A DNA stretch of 5,668 nucleotides, taken from contig JBCCQN010000331.1 of NCBI GenBank assembly GCA_039024315.1, forward strand, positions 1-5,668, in the 5' to 3' direction. This DNA comes from JBCAWW01 sp039024315 (GTDB lineage Bacteria > Bacteroidota > Bacteroidia > J057). A program made the position numbers and the translations under genes. Positions 1 through 5,668 of this stretch are shown here, in pieces. Under the pieces are notes generated by a model. That model was not told the origin of the DNA. It ran no database searches and saw only the letters and a list, made by a program, of their open reading frames with translations. Position 1 is the first letter of the stretch; each line of letters opens with the position of its first letter.

Positions 1-346
1 TCGCTCGGTGGTACTTTTTGGCAAGGGTCGCTGGGTGCTTGATCCAGCGGAACAAGAACGGGGCCTCAGAGCCCTAACCGAGCAAATGCTACCAGGTCGA
101 TATGAGGAAAGTAGAGCCCCTAATGCGGCAGAAATGAAAGTTACGGCAGTAATCGCTTTCGATATTGAAGAAGCGTCCGCCAAAATACGTTCTGCGCCTC
201 CTAAAGATGATCCGGCAGATGAAGATGCGGCCGTATGGGCAGGTGTCGTCCCCTTAAAAATCAGCGCCGGCATGCCGATAAAAGATGATATCACGAGTGC
301 GTCTGTAGCCATGCCTGATAGCGTCAAGACCTATATCAGTAGATAG
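1..346 (+). CDS. Pyridoxamine 5'-phosphate oxidase-like FMN-binding protein (5'-truncated, C-terminal part)
   Basis: This is the C-terminal 114 residues of a protein whose start lies before the window; the first complete codon is at position 2. The GTG at 8 is not a credible start, because the frame stays open to the edge and the residues before it (RSVVLFGKGRW) match the inner beta-strand of the Pyridox_ox_2 split-barrel family. Other family-like stretches are LPGR (about residues 32-35), EEASAKIRSAPP (about 56-67) and VWAGVVPL (about 78-85). Family members are roughly 200-230 residue cytoplasmic flavin-nucleotide-binding proteins, so about half is missing. Few have a known substrate, and true PLP synthesis (PdxH) is a different subgroup. 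The ending looks intact, with a TAG stop at 344-346 and a hairpin about 30 bases further on. The family call is firm; the reaction is unknown. Confidence 0.85.
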   Translation, partial: RSVVLFGKGRWVLDPAEQERGLRALTEQMLPGRYEESRAPNAAEMKVTAVIAFDIEEASAKIRSAPPKDDPADEDAAVWAGVVPLKISAGMPIKDDITSASVAMPDSVKTYISR

Positions 347-374
347 CTTAGCTCGCAATTTTGACCAATGCTAT

Positions 375-412
375 TCTTGCGAAAGGACTGACTATCAGAC
401 CTTTTCGCAAGA
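375..412 (+). terminator. Long hairpin after the FMN-binding gene, probable terminator
   Basis: TCTTGCGAAAGG on the left pairs with CCTTTTCGCAAGA on the right, with one bulged T. An inner CTGA/TCAG stem closes a three-base CTA loop behind a single A-A mismatch. The structure therefore pairs almost continuously over 38 bases. It lies 28 bases after the upstream stop codon and 69 bases before the next start. No uninterrupted T tract follows (the next bases are TTCCTCTACT), so it is not a textbook intrinsic terminator. It could instead be a 3'-end stabiliser or part of the next gene's leader. Confidence 0.55.
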
Positions 413-448
413 TTCCTCTACTAGAGAGACGTCAAATCTATTTGATTT

Positions 449-456
449 GGAGGGAG
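449..456 (+). promoter_or_regulatory. Purine-rich Shine-Dalgarno-like tract, misplaced
   Basis: GGAGGGAG resembles an anti-16S pairing site but ends 25 bases before the ATG at 482, too far for normal use. No ATG, GTG or TTG lies at the right distance; only an in-frame ATT at 458 does. The sequence nearer the start is A/T-rich (AAATCAATTATT), as is common before Bacteroidota genes. It is listed because it is the only SD-like sequence near a start in this window. It may have no function. Confidence 0.2.
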
Positions 457-481
457 CATTAATTCCTATAAATCAATTATT

Positions 482-1561
482 ATGAAACGAATTTCACTAC
501 TTGCCGCCTGCTTTTGGATGCTGGGGCTGAGCGTTCAAGCGCAGCTTACTCTACCTCAACTAAGCCCTCAAGCTACCTTAAATCAAACCCTCGGTCCTGC
601 CAAAATTAGCATTACTTATTCGCGCCCTTCCGTCAAAGGACGTAAGGTGTGGGGCGGAATTGTACCCTTGCATGAGAACGCCGAATTGCAGCAAGGCGAA
701 ATCCCATGGCGCTGTGGGGCCAATGACAATACGGTCGTTACTTTTTCTGAAGAGGTTTCAATCGAAGGCAAAAAACTCGCCGCTGGAACCTATGGCCTTC
801 ATATGCTTCCTTCCGAGAGCGATTGGACCATCATCTTTTCCCACAATTCGACTTCTTGGGGTAGCTTTTTTTACAACCCCAATGAGGATGCCCTAAGAGT
901 AAAGGTTAGGCCCAAGACAAACGCTCACCATGAGTTGCTTACTTATGATCTCATTGATCCCAATGGCAATGAGGCTAAGATTGTTTTGAATTGGGAAAAG
1001 CTGCAAGTACCGATCAGAGTGGCGGTTGATGAAGAAGTTACTTTGACTAGCATTCGCCATCAGCTACGCAATATACCGGGTTTTACTTGGCAAGGCTGGA
1101 ATGCAGCAGCAAACTACTGTATCCAAAACAACACCAACCTTGAGGAAGGCTTGGCTTGGGCTCAGCAAGCGGTTAACCGTGGTCAGAATTTCACAACCCT
1201 CAGCACTCAATCAACTTTGTTGGGTATGAATGGCAAAACAGAAGAGGCCAAAAAGGTAATGGAGACAGCCCTTACTACCGCAAATAATGCAGAGCTCAAC
1301 ACCTATGGCTACCAGCTCCTCAATACCAATCGCCAAGACGAGGCCATCGAAATCTTCAAACTCAATACTGAGCGCAATCCCAATGATCCGAACGTTTGGG
1401 ATAGCTATGGGGAAGGGTTGACCACTCGCAACGCTCCGGGGGACAAAAAAACTGCCATTAAGGCCTTGAAAAAGTCGCTCTCCCTCAATCCGCCAGCCAA
1501 TGTTCGGGCCAACTCGATGCGGCTGTTAGAGACTCTGGGGGTAGATACAAAAAAAATGTAG
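482..1561 (+). CDS. Exported DUF2911 domain protein with C-terminal TPR repeats
   Basis: The protein has 359 residues and no known enzymatic role. Residues 1-20 form a typical Sec signal peptide: MKR, a hydrophobic core to about residue 18, then VQA with likely cleavage before Q21. It should therefore act in the periplasm or on the envelope. The DUF2911 domain spans about residues 28-180. Family-like stretches are the SRPSVKGRKVWGG region (47-59), WRCGANDNT (76-84), AGTYGLHMLP (101-110) and SWGSFFYNP (125-133). From about 205 the protein is helical, with TPR-like units. The clearest is at about 272-305 (YGYQLL, then DEAIEIF and NPNDPNVW), followed by a last unit at about 305-338 (AIKALKKSLSLNP). 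The DUF2911-plus-TPR arrangement is common in Bacteroidota, and the length is normal. The gene seems to be a single transcription unit, with hairpins on both sides. A run of eight A bases at 1549-1556 near the stop could invite slippage but affects only the last few residues. Confidence 0.9.
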   Translation: MKRISLLAACFWMLGLSVQAQLTLPQLSPQATLNQTLGPAKISITYSRPSVKGRKVWGGIVPLHENAELQQGEIPWRCGANDNTVVTFSEEVSIEGKKLAAGTYGLHMLPSESDWTIIFSHNSTSWGSFFYNPNEDALRVKVRPKTNAHHELLTYDLIDPNGNEAKIVLNWEKLQVPIRVAVDEEVTLTSIRHQLRNIPGFTWQGWNAAANYCIQNNTNLEEGLAWAQQAVNRGQNFTTLSTQSTLLGMNGKTEEAKKVMETALTTANNAELNTYGYQLLNTNRQDEAIEIFKLNTERNPNDPNVWDSYGEGLTTRNAPGDKKTAIKALKKSLSLNPPANVRANSMRLLETLGVDTKKM

Positions 1562-1592
1562 AGATCGGCTTTCCGTGATTTGTAATGCGTAT

Positions 1593-1626
1593 GCCAGCGG
1601 TTTGCAAACCGCTGGCTTCATTTTAT
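1593..1626 (+). terminator. Perfect 24-base palindrome, possible terminator or repeated palindromic element
   Basis: Positions 1593-1616 are an exact inverted repeat: the half GCCAGCGGTTTG is followed immediately by its reverse complement CAAACCGCTGGC, with no spacer. As RNA it would fold into a GC-capped hairpin. It starts 32 bases after the DUF2911 stop and is followed by TTCATTTTAT, a poor T tract, so termination is probably incomplete. It ends only 20 bases before the ATG of the next gene. That leaves no room for a complete promoter between them. A dyad operator or a REP-like repeat are alternatives. Confidence 0.5.
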
Positions 1627-1636
1627 CTTGCGAGCT

Positions 1637-2878
1637 ATGAGCGAGCATTGGGACATCATAGTAGTCGGTGGAGGCGCAGCGGGATTTTTTGCGGCGATTA
1701 GAGCCGCGGAGCGACAACCCGACTGGAAGGTCTTGATCCTCGAACGCGGCAAGGAAGTCCTCTCTAAGGTCCGTATCTCTGGCGGAGGTCGCTGTAATCT
1801 CACCCATGCCTGCTTCGAACCCAATGAACTGGTCAAGTTTTATCCACGGGGTCAAAAAGAGTTAAGAGGACCTTTTCATCGCTTCTGCTCAGGTGATACC
1901 ATTGATTGGTTTGAAAAACGTGGTGTAGAGACCAAAATTGAAGCTGACGGCCGCATGTTTCCTGTTTCAGACTCCTCTCAAAGCATCATCGATGCCCTAG
2001 AGACTAGCGTTCTGCGCAGCAGTATCACCGTAAAAAAGCAGACCAATATACAGCAGATAACTCCTCCGGAGAACGCTCAGTCGCCTTGGTTGCTCGCTAG
2101 TAAAGATCAGCAATTTAGTACGCCAAGACTTATGTTGGCCACAGGAAGTAATCCCCGCATGTGGCAGATGCTCGAAAAAATAGGGCTCAAAATGGTCGAT
2201 CCGGTGCCTTCACTCTTTACCTTTAATATTGAGGACCCACGTTTACAGGATTTACCGGGTTTATCGGTGCCAAACGCCCAGCTTCGCATACCTAGCACAA
2301 AGCTCAATACTGATGGTCCCTTGCTGATTACCCACTGGGGGTTAAGTGGACCTGGCATCTTAAAACTTTCGGCTTGGGGAGCCCGCGAACTATACGCCCA
2401 GAACTACAAGTTTGAACTTTGGGTCAATTGGTTGGGTAGCATGAGCCGAGAGCAGGCAGCTGAGCAAATACAAAATTGTGTCCATGATTGGGCCAAGAAA
2501 ACCATCCTCAAAGCCAATCCATTTTCTTTAGCGGGCCGCCTCTGGCAACGCTTAGCCTCTACCGCAGGTGTTGCAGAAGGCATGAAATGGGCAGAATTGC
2601 CTAAGGCAGTAAGAAAACGCCTACTCACTGAGCTTTGTGAAGGACGTTATCAAGTAGATGGAAAAAGTACCTTTAAAGAAGAATTTGTCACTGCTGGTGG
2701 CGTTTCACTAAAGGAGATCAATTTCAAAAGCTTCTCAGCCAAACGCTTTGAGCGCCTTTGGTTGGCCGGCGAAATGCTCAACATCGACGCGGTAACGGGC
2801 GGTTTTAATTTTCAAGCTGCATGGACAGGTGGCTGGATTGCCGGAGAAGCCATGAGCGAGACCATCATAGAATCATAA
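1637..2878 (+). CDS. BaiN/RdsA (HI0933/YhiN) family FAD-dependent oxidoreductase
   Basis: This is a 413-residue soluble flavoprotein of normal family length. The N-terminus has the FAD-binding Rossmann strand DIIVVGGGAAG (residues 6-16), then the family signature ISGGGRCNLTH (48-58 region). The C-terminus has the flavin-contacting block AGEMLNIDAVTGGFNFQAAW (377-396) ending in GGWIAG. I chose ATG 1637 over the in-frame TTG at 1628 because the protein then begins MSEHWDIIVVGG, leaving the usual few residues before the first beta-strand, and because TTG sits in the tail of the palindrome. Known members include BaiN, implicated in bile-acid reduction in gut Clostridium, and E. coli YhiN, reported as RdsA, which makes dihydrouridine at U2449 of 23S rRNA. 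Outside the gut the rRNA role is the more likely one, but that is inference. It is the first gene of a tight three-gene unit, with the next start 3 bases after its stop. Confidence 0.9.
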   Translation: MSEHWDIIVVGGGAAGFFAAIRAAERQPDWKVLILERGKEVLSKVRISGGGRCNLTHACFEPNELVKFYPRGQKELRGPFHRFCSGDTIDWFEKRGVETKIEADGRMFPVSDSSQSIIDALETSVLRSSITVKKQTNIQQITPPENAQSPWLLASKDQQFSTPRLMLATGSNPRMWQMLEKIGLKMVDPVPSLFTFNIEDPRLQDLPGLSVPNAQLRIPSTKLNTDGPLLITHWGLSGPGILKLSAWGARELYAQNYKFELWVNWLGSMSREQAAEQIQNCVHDWAKKTILKANPFSLAGRLWQRLASTAGVAEGMKWAELPKAVRKRLLTELCEGRYQVDGKSTFKEEFVTAGGVSLKEINFKSFSAKRFERLWLAGEMLNIDAVTGGFNFQAAWTGGWIAGEAMSETIIES

Positions 2879-2881
2879 AGC

Positions 2882-3199
2882 ATGCACAAAATCATTACGC
2901 TGTTATTGATCTTTTTTTCTGCTATACTCTTGCAGAGTAAGGCTCCTCTTCAGGATGCCCCAGACGGTGCCCTGCTTTTTAAGAAAAATTGTAAGCTTTG
3001 CCATGGGAAGGATGCGGCTAAGGAAACCAAAAAGATTCCTTCTCTGCTCAAATCCACCCTCGATTTGGAAGCCATGACTCAAATTGTCAAACAGGGCAAA
3101 GAGACGATGCCCGCCTTTGAAGAGACGCTTAACGAGGCCGAAATAGTCGCGGTCTTGGCTTATGTCCAAAAATTACAAGCAGCCACAGAAAACGAATAA
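2882..3199 (+). CDS. Small exported monohaem cytochrome c
   Basis: The protein has 105 residues. A hydrophobic N-terminal segment (residues 4-18, after MHK) acts as a signal peptide, probably cut near residue 21, so haem attachment would occur in the periplasm. The single haem c site is CKLCH at 37-41, with His41 as the proximal ligand. Met76, in the MPAF stretch, is the likely distal ligand. The spacing, the LFKKNC helix before the haem and the final helix (EIVAVLAYVQKL, 86-97) are typical of class I cytochromes c. It probably carries single electrons, but no oxidase or dehydrogenase partner is encoded nearby. The gene starts 3 bases after the flavoprotein stop and ends 2 bases before the acetyltransferase start, so it is very likely co-transcribed. 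The upstream flavoprotein is predicted to be cytoplasmic, so direct electron transfer between the two is not expected. Confidence 0.92.
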   Translation: MHKIITLLLIFFSAILLQSKAPLQDAPDGALLFKKNCKLCHGKDAAKETKKIPSLLKSTLDLEAMTQIVKQGKETMPAFEETLNEAEIVAVLAYVQKLQAATENE

Positions 3200-3201
3200 A
3201 G

Positions 3202-3834
3202 ATGAGTAAAGAAAAGCGCCTCGGACCCGATAAAAACACAAAGTTTCCATTAGCTCATTACGATCGCCTTTGCTTCCTCAAAAATGTCATCACCAATCCC
3301 AATATCGTCGTGGGAGACTACACCTATTATGATGATTTTGAAACGGTGGAGAACTTTGAGAAGAACGTCAAATACCTTTTTGACTTTAGCGGCGACAAAT
3401 TGATCATCGGCAAGTTTTGCATGATTGCTTCTGATGTAACCTTCATCATGAATGGGGCCAATCATCTATCTGAAGCCATTAGCGCTTATCCTTTCGCTAT
3501 TTTTGGCAACGGTTGGGAACATGCCATGCAAGGTAAATCCTATCCAAGCAAAGGCAATACGATAGTCGGCAATGATGTTTGGATTGGCTATGGGGCGACC
3601 ATTATGCCAGGGGTAAAAATTGGCGATGGGGCGATCATTGGGACTAAATCCGTAGTGGTCAAAGACGTTGCCCCTTACAGCATCGTGGGAGGAAACCCTG
3701 CCCAAGAAATCAAGAAGCGCTTTACTGCCGAGAAAATTGAGAAATTACTGAAACTGAAGTGGTGGGATTGGGATATCGAAAAAATTACCGCCAATGTAGA
3801 TAAACTGACAGGCGATTCTCTAGAAGGCCTCTAG
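3202..3834 (+). CDS. Vat/CatB-type hexapeptide-repeat O-acetyltransferase
   Basis: The protein has 210 residues, the usual length for xenobiotic acetyltransferases of the left-handed beta-helix class. Family features in order are the GPDKNTKFPL opening (8-17), NPNIVVGDYTYYDD (32-45), GDKLIIGKFCMIAS (64-77), and FIMNGANH with the probable catalytic His88. These are followed by YPFAIFGNGWE (96-106) and hexapeptide coils from GNDVWIGYGATIMPGVKIG (123-141) through IVGGNPAQEIKKRF (161-174). The C-terminus is the characteristic KWWDWDIEKI helix (186-195). These trimeric enzymes move acetyl from acetyl-CoA to a hydroxyl group. Vat members inactivate streptogramin A and CatB members chloramphenicol, and many chromosomal relatives have unknown substrates. 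The GDYTYYDD and GNGWE stretches favour the Vat side. It is the last gene of the trio, with a terminator shortly after. Resistance activity is possible but cannot be concluded from sequence. Confidence 0.9.
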   Translation: MSKEKRLGPDKNTKFPLAHYDRLCFLKNVITNPNIVVGDYTYYDDFETVENFEKNVKYLFDFSGDKLIIGKFCMIASDVTFIMNGANHLSEAISAYPFAIFGNGWEHAMQGKSYPSKGNTIVGNDVWIGYGATIMPGVKIGDGAIIGTKSVVVKDVAPYSIVGGNPAQEIKKRFTAEKIEKLLKLKWWDWDIEKITANVDKLTGDSLEGL

Positions 3835-3844
3835 AACCTGAGGC

Positions 3845-3887
3845 AAAAAAAAAGCCGAGCTAGCGTAAAAGCAGCTCGGCCTTTTTT
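3845..3887. terminator. Bidirectional intrinsic terminator between convergent genes
   Basis: The stem GCCGAGCT (3854-3861) pairs with AGCTCGGC (3873-3880) around an 11-base loop. Nine A bases precede the stem (3845-3853) and six T bases follow it (3882-3887). Read on the plus strand it ends the acetyltransferase transcript, about 20 bases after that stop. Read on the minus strand, the A tract becomes nine U bases and ends the decarboxylase transcript, whose stop is at 3899. This is the most convincing terminator in the window. Confidence 0.93.
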
Positions 3888-3898
3888 ATTCATTTCCT

Positions 3899-5095
3899 TT
3901 ATCCCAAAGCGGCGATCAAAACCCCAGCAGCGATGGCAGAACCAATTACACCAGAGATATTAGAAGCCATCGCATATTGCAAGAGATGATTGGAGGGATC
4001 TTCCTTGAGCGCAATCTCATTGGCTACCCGTGAAGCCATCGGTACGGCACTCAAACCCGTCGCTCCCACGAGCGGATTGATCTTTTTCTGAGCGAAAAGG
4101 TTGTACACCTTAACGGCTAGAATACCGCCTGCCACTGATAAACAGAAGGCAAGAAAACCTCCCACGATGATGGCTAAGGTAGTATAATCCAAAAAGGTAC
4201 TTGCATCCATAGTTGCCCCCACACAGAGGCCCAAAAATATGGTAGCAGTATTAAGAATCGGTCCCGCGGCGGCTTTGTGCAAGCGTTCGGTCGTAGGCCC
4301 AATTTCCTTGATCAAATTGCCAAACAGCAAGAGTCCGACCAAGGGCACAGAAGAGGGCACGAAAATAGAGACAAGCGTTCCGAGCGCGATCGGAAACAAT
4401 ATTTTTACGGTCTTAAGATCCTTAATGGCGACTTTATTGGGGAACTGCTTATCCATGGCTCTCATATTGATTTTGAGCTCCTTTTTATTGGTCAGCAGAC
4501 GCACCACAAAGGGAATAATGACCGGTACCAAAGCCATGTAGGAATAGGCGGCGATGGCAATGGGGCCAAGCAGATGGGGTGCCAATTTGATAGCCGTATA
4601 AATCGCGGTAGGTCCATCAGCTCCTCCTATGATCCCCAGCGCTGCGGCCTCTTTGATATCCATATTTAGGGCAACGGCGGCAATCAGTACACTGAAGATC
4701 CCAATCTGCGCCGCAGCGCCAAAGAAAGCCAAACGCAAGTTGCGCAACATAGGTCCAAAGTCTGTCAAAGCCCCCACTCCCATAAAAATCAAAGGAGGTA
4801 ATAAACCCGTTTTGATCAAGCTATGGTACAGCATATTCATGATGCCATACTCCTTGGTAGCGGCCAACAGGCCCTTGGCTTGAATCACCTCATCGGCAAC
4901 GATGTTCATCCCCCCGCCGGGAAAATTGGCGAGCAGGACACCAAAGGCAATGGGTACTAGCAGTAAAGGCTCATATTGCTTTTTGATCCCCAAATAAAGC
5001 AGACCAAAGCCAAGAGCCAGCATTAGCAAAGAACCTGGCTGGCTAGCCAGTTCTCCCAATGCAGTCATGTCAAAAAGTTGCTGCAATACTTTCAT
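3899..5095 (-). CDS. oadB: Sodium-pumping decarboxylase beta subunit (OadB/GcdB/MmdB family)
   Basis: This 398-residue integral membrane protein decarboxylates the carboxybiotin carried by the alpha subunit and uses the energy to export Na+. It is hydrophobic throughout, with about nine to eleven membrane segments, and the first follows a short amphipathic start (MKVLQQLFDMTALGEL). The hallmark re-entrant motif GIIGGADGPTAIY (154-166) contains Asp160, which corresponds to the essential Na+/proton-binding Asp of Klebsiella OadB. The second conserved block is near the C-terminus: ASNISGVIGSAIAAG (377-391). The GPMLRNLRLAFFGAAAQ stretch (114-130) and MASRVANE (353-360) are also family-like. Its ATG lies directly next to the TAG of the alpha gene with no base between, indicating one transcript and coupled translation. 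The bidirectional terminator follows its stop. Beta subunits of oxaloacetate, methylmalonyl-CoA and glutaconyl-CoA decarboxylases are alike; the alpha partner here points to oxaloacetate. The missing gamma subunit is not downstream. Confidence 0.93.
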   Translation of the reverse strand: MKVLQQLFDMTALGELASQPGSLLMLALGFGLLYLGIKKQYEPLLLVPIAFGVLLANFPGGGMNIVADEVIQAKGLLAATKEYGIMNMLYHSLIKTGLLPPLIFMGVGALTDFGPMLRNLRLAFFGAAAQIGIFSVLIAAVALNMDIKEAAALGIIGGADGPTAIYTAIKLAPHLLGPIAIAAYSYMALVPVIIPFVVRLLTNKKELKINMRAMDKQFPNKVAIKDLKTVKILFPIALGTLVSIFVPSSVPLVGLLLFGNLIKEIGPTTERLHKAAAGPILNTATIFLGLCVGATMDASTFLDYTTLAIIVGGFLAFCLSVAGGILAVKVYNLFAQKKINPLVGATGLSAVPMASRVANEIALKEDPSNHLLQYAMASNISGVIGSAIAAGVLIAALG

Positions 5096-5668
5096 CTATT
5101 GCAGTTTGATTAAGACATCATCCTCCTCTACCGTTTCACTGTTGTTACGGCAGATTTCGAGTACTTTACCATCGACCTCAGCGGTGATCGCATTATAAAC
5201 CTTCATGGATTCGATATAGCCCACGACATCCCCTTTCTTAACCATATCTCCGGCTTGCACCCCCTTTTCTCCAGGCGATTTGGTGAGGTAAAAGGTACCT
5301 TCTAGCGGGGCCAATACAGCGATGCCTTCTCCTTGGCCATTAGAGCTACCATTTGCATGAGAGCTGGGGCTAGCAGTACCCTGACTCTGCCCATTACTAG
5401 CGGGAGTAGGAGCGGTCTTACCCTCATCATCATAAGCGACTTTGACGGTATAGGATTGACCATTAACGTCAATCTGCATGGTCTTAGGCTGATAATGGAC
5501 CGCTGCACTACTGGGCACAGGGGCTTTTGGAGCAGGATTGGCGGCTGCTTTGCGTTTTTCTAGATCAGCGAGGAAATCAGCCTTAGCTTTTCCAGATTTA
5601 TAGTTGCGATACTGCTCTGGATGCATCGCCAGTTCCATCAGTTCTTCATCGTCTTCGCCGAACGCCCA
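5096..5668 (-). CDS. oadA: Oxaloacetate decarboxylase alpha subunit, C-terminal part with biotinyl domain (5'-truncated)
   Basis: These are the last 190 residues of a longer protein that runs off the window end. The ATG at 5638 is internal: the frame continues to 5668 as WAFGEDDEEL and joins MELAMHPEQYRNYKSGKAKA, a stretch typical of the conserved carboxylase domain of OadA and pyruvate carboxylase. A linker rich in Ala, Pro, Ser, Gly and Asn follows, interrupted by a small QIDVNGQSYTVKV strand pair (about fragment residues 65-77). The biotinyl domain occupies about 115-190. Its attachment site is ESMKVYN, with the biotinylated lysine at fragment residue 156 (codon 5201-5203). Carboxyl is taken from the substrate at the N-terminal active site, outside this window, and delivered to the membrane beta subunit encoded next. 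Methylmalonyl-CoA systems usually carry biotin on a separate protein, so this fused form favours oxaloacetate (or a pyruvate carboxylase B-like subunit). The specificity call is inference until the N-terminus is read. Confidence 0.87.
   Translation of the reverse strand, partial: WAFGEDDEELMELAMHPEQYRNYKSGKAKADFLADLEKRKAAANPAPKAPVPSSAAVHYQPKTMQIDVNGQSYTVKVAYDDEGKTAPTPASNGQSQGTASPSSHANGSSNGQGEGIAVLAPLEGTFYLTKSPGEKGVQAGDMVKKGDVVGYIESMKVYNAITAEVDGKVLEICRNNSETVEEDDVLIKLQ

Noticed and set aside
8..10. GTG as start of the first gene
   Set aside because: The frame is open to the window edge and the residues around it belong to the middle of the FMN-binding fold, so the gene is truncated rather than starting here.
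350..358. AGCTCGCAA, the reverse complement of TTGCGAGCT at 1628-1636, in another intergenic region
   Set aside because: A single nine-base inverted match over 1.3 kb is too weak to call a repeat or shared operator.
442..449. TTGATTTG as a Bacteroidota -7 promoter element (TAnnTTTG)
   Set aside because: It matches in part, but no convincing -33 TTTG lies about 20 bases upstream, so a promoter call is not supported.
1628..1636. In-frame TTG giving a three-residue longer flavoprotein
   Set aside because: It falls in the palindrome's tail and adds only MRA; ATG 1637 places the FAD-binding strand at the normal distance from the N-terminus.
4277..4669. Open frame on the plus strand opposite the beta subunit gene
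   Set aside because: Its translation resembles no protein family, and the minus-strand frame encodes a clear full-length membrane protein with the family motifs.
5636..5638. ATG as start of a stand-alone biotin carrier protein
   Set aside because: The ten upstream codons (WAFGEDDEEL) remain open and continue a conserved carboxylase stretch, so this is an internal methionine of the alpha subunit.

Overview
The window looks like a piece of chromosome from a Bacteroidota bacterium, probably an environmental Saprospiraceae- or Cytophaga-like lineage. This is an inference from gene content: a secreted DUF2911-plus-TPR protein, start codons with no Shine-Dalgarno sequence next to them, and a biotin-carrying decarboxylase alpha subunit of the oxaloacetate decarboxylase type. 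No rRNA, tRNA, CRISPR array, insertion sequence or phage gene was seen. Coding density is high, and the longest non-coding stretch is 135 bases.

Layout. (1) Positions 1-346 (+) hold the C-terminal end of an FMN-binding pyridoxamine-phosphate-oxidase-like protein, cut by the window edge. (2) Positions 347-481 are non-coding and contain a strong hairpin. (3) Positions 482-1561 (+) encode an exported DUF2911/TPR protein that appears to be transcribed alone. (4) A perfect 24-base palindrome at 1593-1616 comes next. (5) Positions 1637-3834 (+) hold three genes separated by only 3 and 2 bases: a BaiN/RdsA (HI0933/YhiN) family flavoprotein, a small exported monohaem cytochrome c, and a Vat-type hexapeptide O-acetyltransferase. 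(6) A bidirectional terminator at 3845-3887 separates these from genes on the other strand. (7) Positions 5668-3899 (-) hold the 3' end of a biotin-bearing alpha subunit followed directly by the complete beta subunit of a sodium-pumping decarboxylase, probably oxaloacetate decarboxylase.

How the genes fit together. The minus-strand pair is a clear functional unit. The alpha subunit transfers carboxyl from the substrate to biotin on its own C-terminal domain, and the membrane beta subunit decarboxylates carboxybiotin and exports Na+. A gamma subunit is not visible here. The plus-strand trio is probably one operon, but its members have no established shared pathway. One speculative link is that the first gene's family includes a 23S rRNA dihydrouridine synthase acting at the peptidyl transferase centre, while Vat enzymes inactivate streptogramin A, a drug that binds the same centre.

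Most of the window is ordinary housekeeping or accessory chromosome, and I do not see a convincing undescribed system. The items most worth checking are the perfect palindrome 20 bases before the trio, the trio itself, and the Vat-like enzyme's real substrate.
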